Origin: Acidimicrobiia bacterium
GTDB taxonomy: Bacteria; Acidobacteriota; Terriglobia; Versatilivoradales; Versatilivoraceae
Reading direction: 5' to 3'
DNA: 41,547 nucleotides
Assembly: GCA_016871215.1 (NCBI GenBank)
Contig: VFZK01000003.1
Span: 1-41,547 of the forward strand
Positions 35,506-41,547 of the stretch are shown here, piece after piece. The notes under the pieces are model-generated. The model saw only the letters and a program-made list of their open reading frames with translations, was not told the origin of the DNA and ran no database searches. The position numbers and the translations under genes are program-made. Within the stretch, counting starts at the first letter, position 1. The number at the start of each line of letters is the position of its first letter.

Positions 35506-38500
35506 ATGTTCTGTTTTTCGAGGCTCTCCTACATCCTTCTCATTCCGGTTTTCGGCTTTGTTTTCGGTCTGCGAGCTGGCCTTGCTGCGGAATCGAACGG
35601 GGCGGAGTACTTTGAGAAGCACGTTCGCCCGTTGCTGGCCAAGCATTGCTACGCTTGCCACTCGGGATCGAGCCAGCCAGCACCGGGTGGCCTGCGGCTC
35701 GACAATGAGGTTGATCTGCATCGAGGCGGCAGCCGCGGCCCGGCAGTCCTTCCAGGCGAGCCTCAGCGGAGTTTGCTCATCTCGGCCATCGGCTATCAAG
35801 ATGAAAGCCTCCGCATGCCGCCTGCGGGCAGACTGTCGGACGATGAGATTGCTGCGTTGACGTCTTGGGTCAAGATGGGCGCCCCGTGGGGAGCGCAACC
35901 TCCGGCCGGTGCCGGTAAGCTCGTTCCCACCAGAACCGGCTTTTGGGCTTTCCAGCCTCCCGCAGAGACCGCGGTTCCGCGCGTCCAGCAGAGCAGCTGG
36001 CCGAAATCTCCGATAGACCGGTTCATTTTGGCTGCGCTTGAAGCCAAAGGTTTGAAGCCTGCCCCTCCAGCCAACAAGCGAACCCTCATTCGTCGCGCAA
36101 CTTTCGATCTGACTGGCTTGCCTCCGACGCCAGAGGAAGCCCAGGCGTTTCTCGCCGACGCCTCGCCCGAGGCCTACCCACGCCTTATAGACCGGCTGCT
36201 GGCCTCGCCTCGTTATGGCGAGAAGTGGGGACGGCATTGGCTCGATGTCGCCCGTTACGCCGACTCGAACGGCCTGGACGAGAACCTGGTCTACAACAGC
36301 GCGTTTCGATACCGCGACTATGTGATCGACGCTTTCAACAGCGACATGCCCTACGACCGCTTCATACACGAGCAACTCGCTGGGGATCTCTTGACTGACG
36401 GCCGCGATGAAGCCACCCTCTACGCGCGGCAGACGGCCACAGGCTTCCTCGCGCTCGGCGCGAAGATGCTCGCCGAAGACGATCCGGTCAAGATGCAGAT
36501 GGACATCATCGATGAGCAACTCGACACGATGGGTCGAGCTTTCCTGGCTTTGACGCTCGGGTGCGCGCGCTGTCACGACCACAAGTTCGACCCAATCCCG
36601 ACCTCCGACTACTACTCTCTGGCGGGCATCTTCAAGAGTTCCAAGACGATGGAAAACTTCAAGGTGGTCGCGAAATGGCACGAGTTCGTCCTGGCCCCTA
36701 AGGCCGACCGAGACCGCCTTGAAGCACACAACCACCAGATCGAAGCCAAGCAGAAACAAATCAGCCAGCTATCCGAGCCAGCCAACCGGCAAATCGCCGA
36801 TCAGGCGCGGGAACAAATCGGGGCCTATCTGTTGGCCTCTTCCGATGTCTTGCGGTACGAAGTCATGGCGCTTCCCTCGATCCTCGGGGATTTGGAGACA
36901 GCAGACAAGCCAGGCATTCTGACGATTCCGGCAGTCCGCTTTTCGCGGGGAAACATAGATCGAGAGTTCAAGAGAGACGCCGATGATCCCAATCGGCTCG
37001 TTGATTCGAAGGTGACGCCACACTTCGCGGAGTATGAGGTCGTGTTGCCTGCAGGCGGAAGCTACCAGCTCGAAGTCCGCCGGGCTTCTCCCCAGTTTCC
37101 GACGGTCGACGTCACGATTAACGGAGTACCGGCACAAGCGGGGACGCCGCCAGAGACAAACCGTACCAGCTCACCGGACGCCAAGCTTTGGAAGGCAATT
37201 GGCATTTTTGCGTTTAGGCAAGGTCTGAACACGATCCGGTTGGAGGTCGATGGGCCGTTTCCGTATTTTGACGCGCTCCTGGTTGCGCCGAGTCCGCTAG
37301 CGACAGAGGCTGTGCTGCCGAAAACCGCAGCCCAGCTCGCCGTCGAGTACGGACTCAACGCGGATATCCTCTCGCAGTGGGCTGACTATCTGCGCCGGTC
37401 AAAGGGCGCTCCCAACTCGGCGTTTTACGCCTGGCACGCTTTCGGAACGCCGGCTTATGCTTCGCTGGATCAGTGGACTTCACCCGTAGCCCGTCTCTTC
37501 GGCAGCACCAGGCCTTCGGCGCGACGCGCTCTCGCCGATTTCTATCAAAGCCTGTTCAACCGTGCCGAGAGCGCGTGGCAAGCGATTGCGCCCGCCTCCA
37601 CACGGGGCCAAGAAACGGCAGCCAGTGCGGAGAAACCTCGAAACGCCAAAGCCGAAAGGACCCTTGACGACCCTGCCTTGGAGGCGCTGCGTCAAGTGCT
37701 GTACGAAGAGTTTGGCCCTTTTCGCGTTCCCCCAAAGCCTCACCGCTACTATTCCAGCGAAACCAGGAGGGAGTTCGAGCGGCTGAGCAACGAGCTCAAA
37801 ACGCTCGAGGCATCGACGCCGCAGTTCCCGCACGCCATGGGCGTCACGGAAGGCCAGGTTAACGACTTAGAGATACACATTCGCGGGAGTCATCTTAATC
37901 TAGGCCGGCGTATGCCCAGGCGGTTTCTCACTGCCATCGCCGGAGAAGATCAGCCGCCGCTTGCCGCCAAGCAGAGTGGCCGTTTGGAGCTGGCTCGGTG
38001 GCTCACGCAATCGGATCACCCCCTCACCAGCCGCGTCATGGTCAATCGAATTTGGCGGTGGCACTTCGGAAAAGGCCTTGTTCCTTCTACGGACAACTTT
38101 GGAAAGTTGGGCGAGCCTCCCGTCAACCTGCCTCTCCTCGATTGGCTGGCCAGGGAATTTGTCCGGCGCCACTGGTCTATCAAAGCCATGCATCGCCTCA
38201 TCATGCTGTCGAGCACGTACCAGATGAGCGCCGTTTCCAACACCAAGAGTGCTGAGGTCGATCCGGAGAACAAGTTGCTGTGGCGTGCGAACCGGCGCCG
38301 CCTCGATGCCGAAGAGATTCGCGACGCTGTCATTGCTGTGGGCGAGGGGCTCGACTTTGCAATGGGCGGGTCGATGCTGGCGTTCAAAGATCGGGAATAT
38401 GTCACCGGCACGAAGAATCTGGATTCCACGAATTACAACGCGAATCGCCGCTCCGTTTACCTCCCCATTATCCGCAGCTCGCTTTACGAGGTCTTTCAGG

Positions 38501-38859
38501 CTTTTGACTACGGCGATCCCAGCGTGTCGAATGGAGACCGCCAGAGCACCGTGGTCGCGCCACAGGCATTATTCATGATGAACAGCGCGCTCGTTCTGCG
38601 GCAGACGCAGAAGATGGCTGAGCGCCTGCTTGCTCGCGCAGAGCTGGATGACCGCGGCCGCCTCGAGCGCGCCTATTGGCTCGCGTTTGGCCGCAGGCCC
38701 GCTGAACGTGAGGTGAACCGGGCCCTGGCGTTTCTCGGACGCCTGAAAGCTTCGATGGGAAACGACGCTCCGGCAGATGGGGAGTTGCAGCGTCTGCGCG
38801 CATGGCAAGGCTTGTGTCATGCTCTGGTAGCTTCGAACGAGTTCGTTTACATGGATTAA
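35506..38859 (+). CDS. PSCyt1-DUF1549-CBM-like-DUF1553 surface protein
   Basis: 1117 aa with a signal peptide (SYILLIPVFGFVFGLRAGLAA). One PSCyt1 haem-c motif CYACH (residues 48-52), then DUF1549 with RYGEKWGRHWLDVARYADSNG and CARCH near 352-356. A coiled Gln/Ala/Lys-rich helix (about 405-445) follows. About residues 478-595 look like a carbohydrate-binding jelly roll: HFAEYEVVLPAGGSYQLEV, VDVTINGVPA, GLNTIRLEVDGPFPYFDALLV. DUF1553 closes the protein (RVMVNRIWRWHFGKGLV, HRLIMLSSTYQMS). It differs from the paralogue at 17855 by having one rather than two PSCyt1 modules and by the insert. It is paired with a DUF1501 gene 26 nt downstream. Confidence 0.93.
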   Translation: MFCFSRLSYILLIPVFGFVFGLRAGLAAESNGAEYFEKHVRPLLAKHCYACHSGSSQPAPGGLRLDNEVDLHRGGSRGPAVLPGEPQRSLLISAIGYQDESLRMPPAGRLSDDEIAALTSWVKMGAPWGAQPPAGAGKLVPTRTGFWAFQPPAETAVPRVQQSSWPKSPIDRFILAALEAKGLKPAPPANKRTLIRRATFDLTGLPPTPEEAQAFLADASPEAYPRLIDRLLASPRYGEKWGRHWLDVARYADSNGLDENLVYNSAFRYRDYVIDAFNSDMPYDRFIHEQLAGDLLTDGRDEATLYARQTATGFLALGAKMLAEDDPVKMQMDIIDEQLDTMGRAFLALTLGCARCHDHKFDPIPTSDYYSLAGIFKSSKTMENFKVVAKWHEFVLAPKADRDRLEAHNHQIEAKQKQISQLSEPANRQIADQAREQIGAYLLASSDVLRYEVMALPSILGDLETADKPGILTIPAVRFSRGNIDREFKRDADDPNRLVDSKVTPHFAEYEVVLPAGGSYQLEVRRASPQFPTVDVTINGVPAQAGTPPETNRTSSPDAKLWKAIGIFAFRQGLNTIRLEVDGPFPYFDALLVAPSPLATEAVLPKTAAQLAVEYGLNADILSQWADYLRRSKGAPNSAFYAWHAFGTPAYASLDQWTSPVARLFGSTRPSARRALADFYQSLFNRAESAWQAIAPASTRGQETAASAEKPRNAKAERTLDDPALEALRQVLYEEFGPFRVPPKPHRYYSSETRREFERLSNELKTLEASTPQFPHAMGVTEGQVNDLEIHIRGSHLNLGRRMPRRFLTAIAGEDQPPLAAKQSGRLELARWLTQSDHPLTSRVMVNRIWRWHFGKGLVPSTDNFGKLGEPPVNLPLLDWLAREFVRRHWSIKAMHRLIMLSSTYQMSAVSNTKSAEVDPENKLLWRANRRRLDAEEIRDAVIAVGEGLDFAMGGSMLAFKDREYVTGTKNLDSTNYNANRRSVYLPIIRSSLYEVFQAFDYGDPSVSNGDRQSTVVAPQALFMMNSALVLRQTQKMAERLLARAELDDRGRLERAYWLAFGRRPAEREVNRALAFLGRLKASMGNDAPADGELQRLRAWQGLCHALVASNEFVYMD

Positions 38860-38885
38860 GCGGTTAGAAACTGGAGGAGGCGCCC

Positions 38886-40340
38886 ATGAAACCGGCTTCC
38901 GTTCGGCACTGGAATTCTTTCTGGAACCGATCGCTCTCGCGCCGCGAGCTGCTATGGAACAGCAGCGCCGGGTTCGGCGGGCTGGCTCTGGCGGCGCTAT
39001 TGGGCGAAGAGGGCCTGGCGGCCAAAGCCACTGACAGAGCAGCTCGTGCAGCGGATCCGTTGGCGCCTCGTCCGGGCCATTTCGCTTCTCGTGCCAAGCG
39101 CGTCATTTTTCTTTTCATGCACGGGGGCCCCTCGCAGATCGACACCTTTGACTACAAGCCCCTGCTGCAGCGCGACCACGGGAAGCCCCTTCCTTTCAAG
39201 CGTCCCAGAGTGGTTTCATCCGAGACGTTCAACCTTCTCAAGTCCCCTTGGGAGTTCCGGCAGCACGGCGCCAGCGGCATCTGGGTCAGCGAGTTATTCC
39301 CCGAGGTCGCAAAGTGCGTTGACGATCTTTGCATGGTTCATTCGATGCATGGATCCAACTCACGGCATGGCGGCGCCTTGCTGGAGCTGCACACGGGCAG
39401 CGACACGTTCGTGCGCCCCAGCATGGGTTCCTGGATCACCTATGGCCTTGGGACGGAGAACCGGAACATGCCTGGCTTCATCACCATCTGTCCGACGCTG
39501 ACGCACGGCGGAGCGAACAATTGGAGCTCGGCTTTTCTGCCGGCTGCTTTCCAGGGAACACCTGTGGGCAGCGCTGGAGTGTCGTCGAAAGAGGCTCGCA
39601 TTCCCTTTATCGCGAACCCGGAAACTCCGCGCGACCTTCAACGCCTGGAACTCGACTTCGCTCAAGAATTGAATCGAGAACACCTGGCCCGTGCCGGCGC
39701 CGACCAAGCCCTCGAAGGACGCATCGAGTCTTTTGAGCTGGCTTTTCGCATGCAGACGACTGCCCCAGAGCTGCAGAACTTGTCGGGCGAGTCACCCGCA
39801 ACGCTGCGCCTGTACGGCATGGATGACCCGATCACCGAGAACTTTGGACGACAGTGCTTGATGGCTCGCCGTTTCTCGGAGCAAGGCGTCCGGTTCGTTC
39901 AAGTCACCCATAGCTACAAATGGGATCAGCATTCCGATCTGCGAAAGGGCCATCTCGGAAACGCGAGAGAGGTCGACCGGCCGATTGCAGGGCTTCTGAA
40001 GGATCTTAAGGCGAGGGGTCTGCTCAACGACACGCTGGTGTTATGGGGAGGCGAGTTTGGCAGGACACCCACGGCGCAAGGATCCGATGGCCGAGACCAC
40101 AACCCGGAGGGCTTCACCATGTGGCTGGCTGGAGGCGGAGTCAAAGCCGGATTCGCCTATGGCGCCACCGACGACTATGGTTACTATGCCGTCCAAAACA
40201 AAGTCCATTTCCATGACCTTCACGCCACCCTGCTCTACCTGCTCGGCCTCGACCACGAACGCCTGACCTATCGGTATTCCGGCCGTAACTTCCGTCTCAC
40301 TGACATACACGGTCACGTCGTCAAAGACATCCTAGCCTGA
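38886..40340 (+). CDS. DUF1501 protein with Tat signal, second copy
   Basis: 484 aa; GGAGGAGG lies 7 nt ahead of the ATG. The N-terminus SRRELLWNSSAGFGGLALAAL is a twin-arginine signal, so it is exported folded. Family motifs: VIFLFMHGGPSQIDTFDYKP, SELFPEVAKCVDDLCMVHSMHG, ARRFSEQGVRFVQVTHSYKWDQH, LVLWGGEFGRTPTAQGSDGRDHNPEGFTMWLAGGGVKAG, DLHATLLYLLGLDHERLTYRYSGR. It is closer in motif wording to the common DUF1501 consensus than the copy at 20826. Likely partner of the upstream haem protein. Confidence 0.94.
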   Translation: MKPASVRHWNSFWNRSLSRRELLWNSSAGFGGLALAALLGEEGLAAKATDRAARAADPLAPRPGHFASRAKRVIFLFMHGGPSQIDTFDYKPLLQRDHGKPLPFKRPRVVSSETFNLLKSPWEFRQHGASGIWVSELFPEVAKCVDDLCMVHSMHGSNSRHGGALLELHTGSDTFVRPSMGSWITYGLGTENRNMPGFITICPTLTHGGANNWSSAFLPAAFQGTPVGSAGVSSKEARIPFIANPETPRDLQRLELDFAQELNREHLARAGADQALEGRIESFELAFRMQTTAPELQNLSGESPATLRLYGMDDPITENFGRQCLMARRFSEQGVRFVQVTHSYKWDQHSDLRKGHLGNAREVDRPIAGLLKDLKARGLLNDTLVLWGGEFGRTPTAQGSDGRDHNPEGFTMWLAGGGVKAGFAYGATDDYGYYAVQNKVHFHDLHATLLYLLGLDHERLTYRYSGRNFRLTDIHGHVVKDILA

Positions 40341-41340
40341 ACTCCGGTCTTTTCAGCCGTTGAGCGGCACCTTCGGGGCGACCGCCTGCCGCTTTCCACT
40401 GTCGAAGCACACCTGATCTGCAAAGGTCCTGGCCGCATGGCGCCGTTGCAGCGTGGTTGGTGAGAGAACCGGGATTCGTCCCTGGCCGCACCTGGCGAGA
40501 CTGGGTCTCAAGGATGCGAACAAGCGGGCACTCAACTGGCTGCCGTCTGTTGGGCGGATTGAGCCACGAGTGCGGAATTTCACCCACGCCGTGCGCCAGT
40601 GACAAGGCGACGGGCGTGGGTAGGCCGGCTTGGGTGTGGCTTCCATGCTGGACAAATGGCCAAATACCCCGTAAAACATGCTGGGGAAATAGGCCATTTT
40701 GAAAGTAAATCTCAGACTGAGGTTTAACTCGTGGGACAACCGTTCGACGGGAAAACGCTGCCAGTGCGGCCTGCGAGCGCTATGCGCCTATTCTGATCGC
40801 CCCCGGCTCCCGAAAAATGTCCAGTATCAAAGCCACACCCGCCGGCTTCTCCAACGATGACTATCCTTTTGTCGAGCCTGAGCGATACTCAGAAATCTAG
40901 CCCTGGTGGTGAGTGAATTGCACTTCGTTGGTAGTGGAAGGGTCGCTGCGGGACGGAGTCGGAACGTCCAGGCAGCCGGATCTCTTGGCAGTACGCCCAA
41001 CAGGCGTATCGAAGGGAAACTGAGGAGTCGAGTCATGGGACAAAAAACCATACCGAGGCAGACTGGACACTATCCATTTGGCAGCAAAAACCGTTTGCGC
41101 CAGACAAGGCTGCGGACCGTGGAGCTGCCAGCGCTCGCGAAATCTTCAATTCAGGCTTTGAGTCGTTTTCCTCACTGGAATCGCTCGAAACCAGTGAAAG
41201 CCCACTAGCAAGACCCGTTTGAGAGAAGGCTGGCTCCTTCCACGTGAGCACGCGGCTGGCAAGAACCGCCACTTGTTCGCGAGAAGTCTGAGTTGGGCGG
41301 CTGAAACCAAACGACAAAAACAGTCCCTCCGGAGCACGCT
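40341..41340. other. One-kilobase region without recognisable genes
   Basis: Overlapping small frames on both strands show no family similarity. A weak stem GCGGCA/TGCCGC followed by TTT (40364-40395) could terminate the DUF1501 transcript. A 6-bp inverted repeat CACTGG/CCAGTG (41173-41178, 41191-41196) lies upstream of the broken stress-protein gene. The stretch may be decayed sequence. Confidence 0.45.
40364..40395 (+). terminator. Weak candidate terminator after the second DUF1501 gene
   Basis: GCGGCA (40364-40369) pairs with TGCCGC (40387-40392), then TTT. The stem is only 6 bp with a 17-nt loop, so support is modest. Confidence 0.28.
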
Positions 41341-41387
41341 ATGTTCCTGCTTACCAAAATCCTCTTACCAATCGACTTCTCTGAGAG
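41341..41387 (+). pseudogene. Universal stress protein (UspA) gene start, interrupted
   Basis: An ATG with CCGGAG 6-7 nt ahead opens MFLLTKILLPIDFSE, the classic first beta strand of UspA-type proteins (KILLPIDFSE). After 15 codons the sequence switches to an AT-rich end GGGTGTTTAAAAATCC that does not continue the family and leads to an IS transposase on the other strand. The rest of the gene is presumably beyond the element. Confidence 0.65.
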
Positions 41388-41547
41388 GGTGTTTAAAAAT
41401 CCGATGATAGATTGGAAATCGGGTGTGCGACAAATTTGTGGGTGAATTTTAGCTGGCCCGTCGGGATTCCCAGAAGTCTTCCCATAGGTTGCTTAGGTCC
41501 AGACAGCGCAGAGCCGAGATGGCATTGGCGCCGCGCAAGGTCCAGTG
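41386..41547 (-). mobile_element. Insertion sequence end, partial
   Basis: From the break in the UspA frame to the window edge. It includes an AT-rich terminal region starting GGGTGTTTAAAAATCC and the 3' end of a transposase frame. The other end and the target-site duplication lie outside, so the family and the exact boundary (within about 5 nt) are unproven. Confidence 0.6.
41449..41547 (-). CDS. Transposase C-terminus, partial
   Basis: The last 32 codons before a TAA at 41449-41451 read HWTLRGANAISALRC and then LSNLWEDFWESRRAS. A W-x(4)-GANA-x(3)-LR pattern ending in a short aromatic-rich tail is common at the end of IS transposases (ISKra4-like is my best guess, not firm). The 5' part is outside the window. 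Confidence 0.55.
   Translation of the reverse strand, partial: HWTLRGANAISALRCLDLSNLWEDFWESRRAS

Noticed and set aside
37473-37833. Short frames on both strands inside the 35506 gene
   Set aside because: All lie within the continuous 1117-codon frame and lack similarity.

Overview
The window reads as chromosomal DNA of a GC-rich heterotrophic bacterium, most likely an Acidobacteriota member of the Solibacter/Bryobacter kind. The reasons are two DUF1549/DUF1553 'planctomycete cytochrome' plus DUF1501 gene pairs, a CRTAC1 (FG-GAP + ASPIC/UnbV) protein, several sialidase-fold and sugar-isomerase TIM-barrel proteins, and a bacillithiol bshB1-bshA operon. The first three features also occur in Planctomycetes and Verrucomicrobia; bshA/bshB1 tips the balance. 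This is inference from gene content, with no marker tree.

Layout. (1) 172-13839, minus strand: a run of nine catabolic and transport genes. In transcription order these are two amidohydrolase-2 proteins, a secreted CRTAC1 protein, an unknown Tat-like protein, a sodium:solute symporter, a TRZ/ATZ-type amidohydrolase, a glutamate-1-semialdehyde-aminomutase-like aminotransferase, an MFS transporter and an ATP-dependent hydantoinase/oxoprolinase HyuA. (2) 14160-16260, plus strand: a divergent GntR/FCD regulator followed by a secreted sialidase-fold protein. (3) 16671-17438, minus: an RraA-like protein with a signal peptide. (4) 17855-24262, plus: a double-haem PSCyt1/DUF1549/DUF1553 protein, DUF1501, a sugar isomerase/epimerase and an MBL-fold protein with a degraded metal site. 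(5) 24311-26299: a CBM9-like protein and a divergent cytoplasmic sialidase-fold protein. (6) 26416-29310: a decayed stretch with palindromic repeats, a truncated nfnB/sudA next to an intact nfnA/sudB, an IS1634-type transposase remnant and a truncated NYN-domain gene. (7) 29389-33356, minus: a tightly coupled housekeeping operon nnr-tsaE-bshB1-bshA, and a divergent small membrane protein with its own sigma70 promoter. (8) 33906-35026: a TIM-barrel isomerase and tRNA-Gly(GCC), followed by an unusual three-way-junction structure ending in a U-tract. (9) 35506-40340, plus: the second PSCyt1/DUF1549/DUF1553 plus DUF1501 pair, apparently leaderless. (10) 40341-41547: a 1-kb stretch without recognisable genes, then a universal stress protein gene cut after 15 codons by an insertion sequence that runs off the window.

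Together, the left 26 kb looks like a scavenging island for exported glycan or heterocyclic amide substrates: surface haem-c/DUF1501 complexes, secreted sialidase-fold and CRTAC1 proteins, two uptake systems, and cytoplasmic amide/ring hydrolases and isomerases under a GntR/FCD regulator. No substrate can be read from sequence alone. The most unusual non-coding signals are the structured element behind tRNA-Gly (34867-34948), the 5'-UTR hairpin ahead of the small membrane protein (33519-33553) and a nested palindromic element at 17512-17634. I did not find a defence system, CRISPR array or secondary-metabolite cluster.
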